The translations under genes were made by a program, and so were the position numbers. 64,000 nucleotides of DNA, taken from NCBI RefSeq assembly GCF_009730915.1, contig NC_052474.1, positions 2,515,501 through 2,579,500 of the forward strand. The letters are read 5' to 3'. Under the pieces are notes generated by a model. That model saw only the letters and a program-made list of their open reading frames with translations. It was not told where the DNA came from and searched no databases. This document shows, one piece after another, positions 20,917 to 31,599 of the stretch (position 1 is the first letter of the stretch; each line of letters starts with the position of its first letter). Origin of the DNA: Dioscorea cayenensis subsp. rotundata (taxonomy: Eukaryota > Streptophyta > Magnoliopsida > Dioscoreales > Dioscoreaceae).

Positions 20917-21554
20917 GAAGGAAGAAGAACAACAATTCACAGTCTACCAAACAAAAAACTGTGTGAATACAAAAGGGAAATAAGGGAGAGCAAAGAGGCC
21001 TAACAAATAGAGCGAGAATTGGTACCCGGAGACACAGGGGAGGAGAAGGCTTCGGTCAAAGACTCAAAAGGGGTACTTGGGGGCCTGGGGCGTTTTTTTA
21101 TCAGGCTTTTAATAAAACCTAAATAGAAAGGGGTTATTTATAACGGCCCAGGGTGCATCACAAGGCAATTTTAAAACGCCTTGGGTTTTTCATTTTCTTT
21201 TGATAGATTTAAATATGAGAGTAAATAAGGTAAACGCTCATTACTCTAGTTCTCTTGCTAAATTAATTTTGGCCCATAAATTTAATTAAGCGGAAGGAGT
21301 TCAATTTTTTTAAATTAGATAAATCATATTTATTAAAAATAAAAAGAAGTACAAACAAAAACCGTCGTTGAAACTAAACAAGAAACACAAAATAGAGAGC
21401 AAAAACTATATCAGTTTTGCATGCATGAAGAGAAACTAGACTGTTGTAATAAATAAAAGTATTTAAACGATACAGACTCATGCCATTAATCTGAATTGGT
21501 GTTGCGCCTTTTTATTTTTGTTTGTGAGTTTCTGATAGTGCCCAGCAAATCAGA
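19620..21554. other. Intergenic between subtilase copies 3 and 4
   Basis: The first 200 bp match the 3' flanks of copies 1 and 2. 20925-21010 is the uninterrupted form of the site that holds the LTR-type insertion at 2070-3642. At 20676 the text CTACAAGAAAATTGGG resembles a decayed CACTA-type terminus (CACTACAAGAAAA). AT-rich pieces near 21308-21345 and 20397-20430 resemble reversed LINE 3' tails. No gene seen. Confidence 0.45.
20872..20914. repeat. (ATA)n microsatellite
   Basis: About 14 uninterrupted ATA repeats. Confidence 0.95.
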
Positions 21555-21560
21555 TATAAA
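21555..21560 (+). promoter_or_regulatory. TATA box of subtilase copy 4
   Basis: TATAAA in CAGATATAAATTTTAG, 61 bp before the ATG at 21621. Unlike copies 2 and 3, the surrounding promoter is not recognisably shared. Confidence 0.5.
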
Positions 21561-21620
21561 TTTTAGATAGTCCCATTAATCTACAAAGACCAGAAGAAAA
21601 TTAAACATTAACTTATTAGC

Positions 21621-23894
21621 ATGTCCATCCATACGGCCTTCTTATTCCTTCTCGTTGCCATCTACATCTCTTCCACTCTGGCACAAAATACAGGGGACGA
21701 TGGCAGAGTAACGTACATAATTCACATACAACCAGACCCAACCATTGATCCACCCTCCACCAGAGAGGACCGTGAGCAATGGTACAAATCCTTCTTGCCA
21801 GCCACCTCCAATGGCCAACCTCAGCTTATCTATTCATACAACACCGTCATTAGTGGCTTTGCTGCTAGACTAACCAAGGAAGAGCTAGAAGCCATAAAGA
21901 ACAAGTCCGGTTTCATTCATGTCATGCCTGATCGCTTGTTCCACTTGACAACCACTCACAGCCCCAGTTTCCTTGGCCTCCATAAATCTTCTCCTGGATT
22001 CTGGGAAAGCTCCAACTATGGCAAGGGAGTCATCATTGGAGTGTTAGACACTGGAGTCACACCAGATCACCCTTCCTTCAGTGACCAAGGCATGTGTTCA
22101 CCGCCAACCAAATGGAAAGGTGTATGTGAGTTCAGGCCATCTAATTGCAACAACAAGCTCATCGGAGCGAGAACCTTATTGAAAGGAATAAACGCCACCC
22201 GGACAATAGAATTTTTTTCGGCACGAGAGCCTTATGATAAAAACGGCCATGGCACGCACACGGCCAGCACCGCAGCCGGCATGTTCGTCAAGAATGCCAA
22301 CATCAACGGACTAGCTAATGGAACAGCAGCCGGGATAGCACCCCACGCTCACCTTGCCATCTATAAGGTGTGTGCCGATGATTTCTGTGCTAGCTCTGAT
22401 ATACTAGCTGGGTTTGATCAAGCTGTAGACGACGGTGTAGATATACTCTCTGTTTCTATAGCAGCAGAGTCATCTAATTTCTATGAAGATAGTGCTGCAA
22501 TAGGGGCTTTCGGTGCCATGGAGAAAGGTGTTTTTGTTAGCTTAGCAGGTGGGAATGATGGCCCATTCGATAGCACAGTGTCAAATGAAGCACCCTGGGT
22601 TATGACTGTGGGCGCAAGCACCATGGATAGAGACCTAAGATCTACTGTAAAGCTTGGTGACCACCATGTGTTCAAAGGACAGACAGCCTACCAGCCTAAA
22701 AGCTTCAAGTCATCTTCTCTGTCTTTAGTTTACCCAGTTTCCACCTTATCCATAATGCTTCAACCTGCAGCACCAGTGAGACTCTTTCATGGCATTGATG
22801 TCAAGGGAATGGTCGTGCTATGCGATGAAGGAGATAACACTGAAGTAGAGAAAGGAAAGAATGTCAAGAACGCTGGAGGAGCAGCCATGATCATTGCTAA
22901 TGTCCCAATTGAAGGGTACACGACCTTCGCCGACACTCATGTGCTCCCCGTAGCACACGTGAGCTATGTCGACGGAGAGAACATAAAATCATACATCAAT
23001 ACAACCTCAGCGCCGACGACAACCATCATCTTTAATGGCACATTGTTTGGTGTGACTCCATCACCTGCAGTGGCCTACTTCTCTTCCAGAGGCCCGAGCC
23101 TAGCAGACCCAAACATAATAAAGCCGGATATCATTGCCCCCGGTGTAAACATCGTTGCCGCCTGGCCATTTTCACCAGGACCTACTCCTAGTGGCCCCGG
23201 AGCCAACTTCACAGTGATTTCCGGTACATCCATGGCTGCTCCACACATCAGTGGCATTGCCGCATTATTGAAAAATGAGCACCCAGATTGGTCGCCGGCT
23301 GCTATCAAGTCCGCCATCATGACATCTGCTGATATTTATAGCAATGATGGGTATTACATTGCAGATTATGATCTAGACAATGCGAACTTTTTCACTGTTG
23401 GAGCAGGTCATGTGAATCCATCCAAGGCAAACAACCCTGGTCTCATATATGACATCAAACCATCAAACTACATTCCATACCTTTGCGGTCTTGGCTACAC
23501 GGACACACAGGTTACTGCTGTAGTGCGACGCTCTATAAAATGTGCTGAAATTGATGCCATCTTTGGCTATGAGTTAAACTATCCTTCTTTCATGGTGTTT
23601 CTTACACCCTCAAATAACTTCACAATGACTTTGAATCGAACAGTGACTAATGTGGGAGATTCAATGTCAACTTACAAGGTTAAAGTCCAAGAGCCAAGTG
23701 GCATAAGGGTTATTGTTAAACCACAAACATTATCATTCTCTAATGTGAAGGAACAAGTTCAATTTGCAGTTACATTCTCCAAAAGTATCAGAAGCACTGA
23801 AAACAGATTCTATTCAGAAGGTTTTCTAATGTGGGTTTCATTAAATGAGAATATTACAGTGAGGAGTCCAATTTCGGTGCTAATGAAATTATGA
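21621..23894 (+). CDS. Subtilisin-like serine protease, copy 4 (diverged, full length)
   Basis: Intronless subtilase, 757 aa. Signal peptide (residues 1-21), I9 propeptide (about 28-114), Asp143 in GVLDTG, His210 in NGHGTHTA, Asn312 in GGNDGP, Ser537 in SGTSMAAP, fibronectin-III-like domain with NRTVTNVGD. It is the most diverged of the four copies, in promoter and in coding sequence. In the PA insert the CTNGSLD-type segment of the other copies is replaced by residues 378-391 (IMLQPAAPVRLFHG). The expected residues (ASTCSTSETL) can be read in another frame from 22757, so two nearby indels have swapped the frame locally and removed the PA-domain Cys. The catalytic residues are all intact, so it is probably functional as a secreted protease. 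Confidence 0.95.
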   Translation: MSIHTAFLFLLVAIYISSTLAQNTGDDGRVTYIIHIQPDPTIDPPSTREDREQWYKSFLPATSNGQPQLIYSYNTVISGFAARLTKEELEAIKNKSGFIHVMPDRLFHLTTTHSPSFLGLHKSSPGFWESSNYGKGVIIGVLDTGVTPDHPSFSDQGMCSPPTKWKGVCEFRPSNCNNKLIGARTLLKGINATRTIEFFSAREPYDKNGHGTHTASTAAGMFVKNANINGLANGTAAGIAPHAHLAIYKVCADDFCASSDILAGFDQAVDDGVDILSVSIAAESSNFYEDSAAIGAFGAMEKGVFVSLAGGNDGPFDSTVSNEAPWVMTVGASTMDRDLRSTVKLGDHHVFKGQTAYQPKSFKSSSLSLVYPVSTLSIMLQPAAPVRLFHGIDVKGMVVLCDEGDNTEVEKGKNVKNAGGAAMIIANVPIEGYTTFADTHVLPVAHVSYVDGENIKSYINTTSAPTTTIIFNGTLFGVTPSPAVAYFSSRGPSLADPNIIKPDIIAPGVNIVAAWPFSPGPTPSGPGANFTVISGTSMAAPHISGIAALLKNEHPDWSPAAIKSAIMTSADIYSNDGYYIADYDLDNANFFTVGAGHVNPSKANNPGLIYDIKPSNYIPYLCGLGYTDTQVTAVVRRSIKCAEIDAIFGYELNYPSFMVFLTPSNNFTMTLNRTVTNVGDSMSTYKVKVQEPSGIRVIVKPQTLSFSNVKEQVQFAVTFSKSIRSTENRFYSEGFLMWVSLNENITVRSPISVLMKL

Positions 23895-24627
23895 AAAGTA
23901 CTTTTGTTTAATTAAATGCAAACTGCAACATGCATGTAATTTTTTTTTTATTTTTTTTGGGGTAATTTGAGCTGTTAAACTATGAGAAATTGAGAAAAAA
24001 ATTATTGTGAATTTAGATGGGATGTGTACTGCCAACGCATGAATTGAATGCGTCTCATGTTTCTTACTCGGAAACTTATATTATAGCTACAATTTGGGCA
24101 TGTGTACAGGTGTGTGGGTCTTCGTACAGAGAATTTGAACTGTTGTATAAGGCTATTAGCAAATGGTTAGGCTAGCTTTAGTAATAAACAAATTTCCAAA
24201 TTATATATATATATATATATATTTATTCATTGAATATATATATGAGGGACAACCATATTTTGAAAGCACCGGGAAATAGTGACCAACATTAATTGAATAA
24301 TTATGGCACCAAACTCAAATTTGTTCAGTTATATATTGGTCGTAGGAGGAGATCCTCTCTACTAAGACTTTTCTTTTGTTATACTTAATTTATTGTGTCG
24401 ATACATTAAAAAAACGAAAAAAAAAATGTTGTGTCCACAATAATAAGTGGACTTTTTTTATGCTTTGTTCTTTTGCATTATTTTTTTTATTTTTTATATT
24501 CTATGTGTCCTTTTATTAGGTTCAATGCATTCATTATTTATCTATTTTATTAATATTTTTTTAAACTTAAATAGACCTTTACTACTAAAAAAATAAATTT
24601 CACACTTAATTTAATTTTTTTTTTAAA

Positions 24628-24791
24628 TATTCTTTTGTTCTTGTTTGGATGTTATAGTGAAGTGCATCATCTCTTGTGACCGCACTCTTATCCTTATTCG
24701 TTTATGTTTTGTTTAGCTTAGTTTTGGTTGTTTTTTTTACTTTTGTCGGTTATATACTCTTGTTTTAATAAATTAGCGGTTTATTCATTTA
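24628..24791 (+). mobile_element. Likely LINE 3' fragment
   Basis: Ends TTTTAATAAATTAGCGGTTTATTCATTTA, in short the same GGTTTATTCATTT terminus as the fragments at 16583-16703 and 7343-8556. The flanking T10-AAA runs (about 24615-24627 and 24792-24804) could be target duplications but are low complexity. Confidence 0.5.
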
Positions 24792-25541
24792 TTTTTTTTT
24801 TAAAAAAAACCATTATGTTATATAATTTCTTTTTTCAAGTGTAATATGATTTAGCAAGCTTCCCAACAAATAAAAAAAACCCACACCTACAAACCGTTAT
24901 CACCATTATGTCCAATGGATTTTGAATTTCGACAATGAACTTCCTATATATCATACCAACACTTTTGGCAATGAGACTAATGCACCAAATGTTGGACCAA
25001 ATACTTGTTTGCAATGAACTTTGGTAATAAAATTCTTTTAAAATAATTTTTTTTGTTTTAAAAAAAAAGGGATAAACACATTTATTATGCAAGGAAGAAA
25101 GCAGTTACAAAACAAATTGGATTTATAAGAATCCACGCCTATATATCTCGGTTACTTGGATTTTGTAAGCTATTGTTATCTTGCGCGGCTCTGTCAAATG
25201 CACTGGAATTGCCACCATCTCCCGTTCAAAACTCTACTGTCCCTCATTCATAGTATGTTATAGAAACATTTATCATGGTCAAGTTTTAGTCTTGGCCTCT
25301 CAACCAACCATTAAATTGATGAGGTTTTGGATGCTAGTGTTTCCTTAACAAAATGCCACATCTTGCCATATTTCTCAATTATTTCAAAATTATTTTCCCA
25401 GCTCTCATTTTCAGTCCTCTTTATATCTTCCAAAACATAATTTTTTTTTTATATAAATTATTTTAAAAAATCATTCCTAGATGCAGCACTTTATTCAATT
25501 GGGTTAAGCAAGACAAACAACACTTCATTAAATTTCCATTA

Positions 25542-25570
25542 TAAATAAATAAATAAATAAATAAATAAAA
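25542..25570. repeat. (AAAT)n microsatellite
   Basis: Seven uninterrupted AAAT units. Confidence 0.9.
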
Positions 25571-25849
25571 TGAAAGGACAAAAACAAAGAGTTGTACCTA
25601 TCACAATGGGCCAACATCAAGGCCCAACAGGCTTTCCCAAAGATAAAAATAACAAAAATGATCACGTTAAGCTAAAACATGGCCAAGAGAACAGTAACAA
25701 TTTCAAGTGATCAACGGTAACGGCCCTCGTTCACCGGAAGCCCAAAGGTTAGGGCACGGGAGCCCCAACACCACACCGAGCCAAACCCCGCACACGTGCC
25801 GGTCACTAGTACCCCGCCCCGTTCCAAATCCCCCGCACCCCAAGCCGCC

Positions 25850-27295
25850 AAATACACCGCCCTCTCCTCCTCCTCCTCCTCCTCTTTCCTCCCTCCCTTC
25901 TGCTCGTCTTCTCTCTCTTTCTCTCCCATTGCTTTGAACCAGAAAAGAAAAATAAAGAAAAAGAAGGAAAAAAAAAAGAGAAGAGAAAAGATAAAAAAGA
26001 AAAAATAAGAATAATTAATAAAAAAAAAAAGATGGCATAAAAGAAAAGGAGGGAAGAGTATTTGAGAAGGCTCCGGTGAAGCCTCCTCTGGTTTCTTTTG
26101 CAAGATGGTGGATCTGATCTTCGTCTCCTCCTCCGATGGTTGCTGAATGAGGTTTGATTTCATCGCCCTCTTTGTTGTTTTTTTCTTTCTTGGATTTGTG
26201 TGATGGTTGATTCTCTGGTTTTCTAGGGTTTTTTTTTTGGTTTTTGATTTCGTGGATTGTTTTGGTGTTTGATTGGGAGAGAACGCTAGGGGTTTTTTGT
26301 TGCATTTATTGATTATGTGAAATCGGGCATTCATGATTGGGCTTTTGAATAGTTTTTTTGTTGTTGTTTGGATTCTATTGCAAAAGAACAACAGCGTGAG
26401 CACAATGATTACATTGAATTTGGGTAAGAGAGTTCCTTGTTGCCGTTTTGAGCACATTGAGCAAAGAAATGCATAAACTTGATGACCCAGTATAGTTTTG
26501 ATGTTGAATTGATGTCACTTTTTGAGAAATCGAAAGATGTGTGGATTTTTTTTGTCTAGTGCGTTGATAGATAAGATATATTGGGAGGAGTTGTCCATCT
26601 TAAGCTATCTGACATGAAACATGGTTGTTTTATAGACAAATATACACATATATTTGGCATGTGTATGATCTTGTTTTGGATTTGTTATTCTTGGTTGGTT
26701 TATAGACTATTCATATATTGTTTGTTAAGTTATATCCAACATGGGATATTCCAAACAATGTAGCTTTTGATGAATCATGCAAACCAATGTTTTTGATGCC
26801 CTGCCATGCTTGTGTGAGTTCTTGTAGCAGATCCATTTGTGAGAGAACGCTGAGCCGCATGACTTCATCATTGGTAAATTAGCATTTGTATCTTGCAAGA
26901 TCTAGAATTTATCAAAGTTAATCTACGGCTGATATGAATTTTGTACTCTATCAAGGCACATACATGAATCGAATGTCTACATGTATGCCATCAGCTTGTC
27001 GTATATTAGAAACAGAGCTATTTTGTCCTCCCAATCATTCGCATAGTCTTCCTTTAGAGCTTACCAAAACTTTATATTGTGTTGGCGGAGATTAACGGAG
27101 GCTGTATAAAATTCTTCTGATTTTGTCTTACCTTTTTTATGGAAGCAAAGCCAGGATGTAGAATATTACTGGTTACCTTAACAAGAACTTTCTTGGATTA
27201 CTTAAGTTCTTTTTATCTTAGTGAAGAATGCATCTTATCCAGGGACGGGTTGAATTTCTCAATCAGTTCTCTTCAACATCTGCACCACACTTAAG
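25850..27295 (+). promoter_or_regulatory. Leader region of the coiled-coil gene
   Basis: A CT-rich stretch at 25860-25930 (TCCTCC and CTCTCT repeats), a GAAA-rich stretch and several short upstream ATGs precede the coding start. This looks like a long plant 5' UTR, probably with an intron: a possible donor follows GCTGAATGAG at about 26150. The exact transcription start and intron ends cannot be set from sequence alone. Confidence 0.4.
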
Positions 27296-29453
27296 ATGAA
27301 CCCTGGTACAAATAGAACCATAAGAAGGTCACAAAAGCTGGATCATATTCAGAGGGATGGGCCAAATTGGGTTCTTATTGCAGGCAGTGCAGTTTTAAGC
27401 GCCCTGTCAATCAGGATTGGATGCAAGCTGAAACAGGCCTTTGAAACTAAGCGAGCCAATACTCCTGACTTCACAACGAAAGGTCTAGTCATGTGCTATA
27501 TGCAAAATGTAATTGTTATAATGTCATTGTTATTGTTTTTTTTTCTTTTCCTATATTAATGGCTCTTTTTTTTAATGTGCAGCTAAGAGAAGGCCAGCAA
27601 CATGCCGTTTGCATTCAAATTTATATTGCTTTACTCAAGTTGATGACAATTGTTGCCATTGTCTTGCAGGTGCAATTATTTTCTTTTTTTACTGTTTATT
27701 TGCAGCCATAGATTAGTTTTTCTTTAATTCATTTAGGTAGCAGCTCTGCAATAATTCTATGATCATATTTATTTGCTATTCTTGCATAACCCTCATATGC
27801 TCTACAGCAGCTTAGTAATAAGATATTTCTCATAAAGTAAACACTTTTTGCAGTAAGACTAGTGCCTATGTTATAAATTTTTACACTTGTTATATAAACT
27901 CTCTCAAGCATTTCTAGTCAGTCAGAAGCAAATTTCATAGTCTAAGCATTTCATCAAGAAACAAATATGCTCAGTCAATCAGTGTTTCAGTAGAAAAAAA
28001 AAAAATCCTAAGATACCTGTGGTGAATAATACTCAGCAATGGTGCCGCTGAAAACAAAATAATTTGAACCAAAGGAATCAATATAGAGTTACACCAAAGT
28101 GGGAATGTTTGTTCACCATTTCCATACAACCACATGTAATATATCAGTGTATGCCTTGTAAGCCATTTGGACTTAATGTTTAAGAACTGAAAAAAATGCA
28201 ATTAGTTTCAGAATGTGTATGTTGCAGTAAGTCTTACAGAGCATCTATGTGCTAGTGTGGTTAGCTCTTTTTTCATAAGATGATGGATGAGCTTGATCAG
28301 TGATAAGAAATGCTAATTATTTGAAGTACGCTTAAGCTGGTCTCTTGTAGACTTACAAAACCCAAATTATGCTAATTCCAGATTTCTGTATTGGATTACT
28401 GTGTCTGTAAGTTAACTTACAGAATGTTGTGCCTGAAGAGAGTAAAAGGGAAATGGGTTGCTATTCAAGGTGGTATGTGCAGTGACACCTTCTATTTTGA
28501 TCTTTTATGTATTGCTTGTTATCCGTCACATTCTTTGTGCTTTTGCTACATTAACTTGGCTATAATCATTTTGCTCATGCATTTTTTTTAAATATTCTGT
28601 ACTGAGAACACTGAGGATCCTTTATTCTTCTGACGGAGAACAGGTCAATAAAACAGCCTGCATCATTGTCCTGATTTTGGTCTTTTGTGCAGGCCTTGCT
28701 GATGCTTCAGGAGATATCAAGCAGCAATCCAACAACCCAATTTCAAAAGAAACTGATTTGTCCCTTCCCTTGGTGAAGATCTCAACTGCAGAATCAAACA
28801 CTCAAAACAGCAGTGTGATGTGGGCCTCATCACCAGATCGTCTTGAACTGCCCCAGAAGCCTTTTCACCATTCGAACAGCTCTGAGTCTCCTTGTGTTTC
28901 TGAATCCGGATCAGACATCTACAGCAAACGAGAGGTAATTCAGAAACTGCGGCAACAGCTTAAAAGAAGGGATGAGATGATTATGGAGATGCAGGCCCAG
29001 ATTGTAGACCTACAAAATTCTCTTACTGTTCAAATGGCCCAATCTGTAAATCTTCAATCTCAGCTCGATTCTGCAAACCGAGACTTGTTCGACTCTGAGA
29101 GAGAAATACAACGTCTGAGGAAAGCCATTGCAGATCATTGTGTAGCAGAGGCAGGCTCCCCCGAAAGATCTACTACCATCAGAAACTGGCGACCAGAACC
29201 CATAAACGGGCATGCCAACGGTTATCACGACACCGGAAGTGATTTAGATCTTACCTATGCTGGCGCTGGGAAATCCAGAGGAGACAGTGAGAGGGTTGAG
29301 ATGTTGAAGAGAGAAGTAGGTGAGCTGAAAGAAGTGATTGAAGGGAAAGAATTTTTGCTTCAGAGCTACAAGGAGGAGAAAGTTGAGCTATGCTCAAAAC
29401 TTAAAGATTTGCAGTTGAGACTGGCCCCTCAACAAGTGCCAAATATTTTGTAA
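27296..29453 (+). CDS. Membrane-anchored coiled-coil protein, three exons
   Basis: Exons 27296-27482, 27583-27669 and 28693-29453, both introns GT-AG and in phase, giving 344 aa. Residues 1-23 are basic and polar. Residues 24-43 (NWVLIAGSAVLSALSIRIG) form a hydrophobic segment. Residues 63-92, the small middle exon, are Cys-rich with NCCHC. Then comes a Ser-rich linker, a strong coiled coil at about 170-239 (KLRQQLKRRDEMIMEMQAQI) and a second at about 289-335. I do not recognise a named gene. By layout it is a single-pass or membrane-tethered protein with a long coiled-coil domain, a plausible organelle or cytoskeleton adaptor, but this is inference. Missing the 87-bp exon would leave the frame intact, so exon skipping is possible. 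It faces VTE4 tail to tail across 443 bp. Confidence 0.82.
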
Positions 29454-29896
29454 TACGTTGGTTGTTGTCATGTTATTGCTGTTGATTCTTGTTTGGGTCT
29501 TTTAGTGCTCAGTTTTCCTTAACATTATTTGCGCTAGGACTTAATATTTTTCAATGTTTTTGTATAGTTATTGATTAGAGCTTGTTGAGTGCTATTCCTC
29601 CACATGTGTCCACAACTTAAACTAGAAATACTCAACAAGGACAATCAGCAGCATATGAAGGAATAGAGATCAATGCCAAATAGGCAAATACATTAAGAAG
29701 TTTTTGCAATGAAAACTACGCCCAAAAGGATTTACATTTAGTAATGATCACTAACATTCCAATTCCAAGCACTGCACAACATGACAAAGCTCATTTCCTC
29801 ATTTATATAGCTTAAATCATTTCGCACGCTTTTCTTTCACATCTCCAGGATTCTGGCTAATCATAAAAGCTAATGCTATAAGTATTGCCGAAAGCT
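29454..29896. other. Convergent 3' UTR spacer
   Basis: Spacer between the 3' ends of the coiled-coil gene (+) and VTE4 (-). It presumably holds both 3' UTRs. No coding signal. Confidence 0.5.
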
Positions 29897-31413
29897 CTAC
29901 TCTGGTTTGCGGCAAGTGATAATGGTGAACTTGATGAGCTTCTTGTTGTAGCCTTCTATCATCAAAGGCATAACCAGTGCCCCTTTTATACTCTTCCATC
30001 CTTTCAAGACAAAACACAAGATAGAAAAATCACTAGTGTTAGAATAGCACCTCAATGTCATATCACAAACAAATACAGCTCATAATAAAAAAACACATTG
30101 CTAGTGAGATTGCTACCACTGCGAAGAAGAGATATAAAGCCCTTCCATGTGAATGCTGATTGAATAACCGCTGGCCAAAACGGAGCCACATTGTCCGACC
30201 AATCAGCAGTCTTGATATCCTGTTATATTAAACCAATCAAGCTTAAGTACTAGTAAATGTAACCACAAATCATAATATCTATAATTCTTTAGTAAATGCA
30301 GGGTAATATATTGTTGCCATTACCTTAAGAGAGAGGGACTCAGCTATTTTGACATAATCAGAGGGAGAACACCATTCCGGGAGATAATATGCATTGCAGA
30401 TCTTATTCAAGAGAGTTATTTCATCAGGCTTCAGAGAGTCTTCTGACTGACTGAGATCTCTATGGCACCAAGTTACTATGATTATAGTGGCTCCAGGTGC
30501 TGCAACGCGTGTCAATTCACTCACAAACTGACACAAAAGACAAGCAAATTTTAAAAAGACATGTTTTTTTCACTTAAGAGCTCTCTCAGTACTGAAAATA
30601 GTACCTTATTCTTATCTGGCATGTGTTCTCCACTCTCCATGGACCAGACCAGGTCAAAATGGCCATCAGGAAAAGGTTGATCCAGTGCATCTGCAACTTG
30701 GAATGAAACCTACAAGGAATCCTCAAGAGTCAAATAATTCCACAATAAAGAATAAAGAAAAAGACCAGATATTCAGATCACATACCTTATCAGCCAGCCC
30801 TTCAGCAACTGCCAGTGCCTGAGCCCTCTGAGCTTGAACAGGGCTCAAAGTGATACCTTGACACTGAGCTCCATACTTCTTTGCCAGATACCTTGAACTG
30901 CCACCAATTCCACACCCAACATCAACCACTCTCTTTGGCCACTTTGAAGAGTCCTCTGCACAATCACAAAGATCAAAAACAGTGAAACATAATCCCCATA
31001 TAACAAACTTCCAAAGATCACACCACAATTGATTCTGATCCATAAATCTAGAAACAGAGGGAGAAAGAAAGAACGAAAGAGATAACACAGATGAAACCTG
31101 TGACACCAGCAAAGCTAAGTGTCTCCTCAATCATGCGCAGTTGAGCACGGCGGTGATGAGCAACAGAGCCGGGCAAACCAGGGTCATAAAACCCATGGTG
31201 CATGTGCTCACCCCACAACCCCTCCCACATCTTTGACGACTCATCGTACAGGTCCGCAATCCCCTTCTTCAACTCTTCCCGGTCACGCACCACCTGCACC
31301 GCACCCGCGAGCTGCGCTCTCATGCCCGGAAGCATCACGTAGCCGCCGGGTACGTGCGGCGCTTCATACAATCCAATGAACGGTGAAAGACCACAACGCA
31401 TCAGCGGGTCCAT
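29897..31413 (-). CDS. VTE4: Gamma-tocopherol methyltransferase, proximal first exon form
   Basis: Six exons on the minus strand: 31413-31098, 30955-30786, 30709-30605, 30527-30324, 30219-30117 and 30000-29897. All introns are GT-AG and phases agree; 333 aa. It carries SAM-binding motif I VVDVGCGIGG (residues 115-124), the plant tocopherol methyltransferase signature SMESGEHMPDK, and a C-terminus ending ITCRKPE. The known reaction is SAM-dependent methylation of gamma- to alpha-tocopherol (and delta- to beta-) at the plastid envelope. The body is a close VTE4 match. The N-terminus from this first exon (MDPLMRCGLSPFIGLYEAP) does not look like a plastid transit peptide. A second first exon 4 kb upstream (35304-35637) does encode one and can splice to the same exon 2. 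TIGHT relatives such as the indole-alkaloid N-methyltransferases also share this fold. Confidence 0.93.
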
Positions 31414-31502
31414 TGTAACCTATGGTAGTAAAACCAAGGAAGCTGGGGAGCAGACGAAGATGGTTTGGAGGTTGCAAGGTGGTGTCTTGGTATTGTATAT
31501 AA

Positions 31503-31511
31503 CTATATATG
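31503..31511 (-). promoter_or_regulatory. TATA-like site before the proximal VTE4 first exon
   Basis: On the minus strand CATATATAG, about 90 bp before the ATG at 31413, suggesting that this first exon has its own promoter. Confidence 0.45.
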
Positions 31512-31599
31512 AGCACAAAGTGTCAGGGTATAGAGTGAGGAAACCATGCATGGGCAATGACGTGGCATGTGACCAAAGTGTTATGACGAAACTGCCCCA

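Larger units (their letters stand above)
23895..25700. other. Intergenic, AT-rich
   Basis: Separates the subtilase array from the coiled-coil gene. It contains an (AT)n tract at 24204-24222, many poly-T runs, a likely LINE 3' fragment (24628-24791) and an AAAT microsatellite (25542-25570). No gene recognised. Confidence 0.5.

Noticed and set aside
20397..21460. Further reversed LINE 3' tails (about 20397-20430 and 21308-21345)
   Set aside because: Similarity limited to AT-rich tail text, and no target duplication could be found, so not listed as elements.
25711..26457. 248-codon open frame on the minus strand
   Set aside because: Low-complexity antisense of the CT- and GA-rich leader of the coiled-coil gene; Phe, Lys and Glu runs and no domain.
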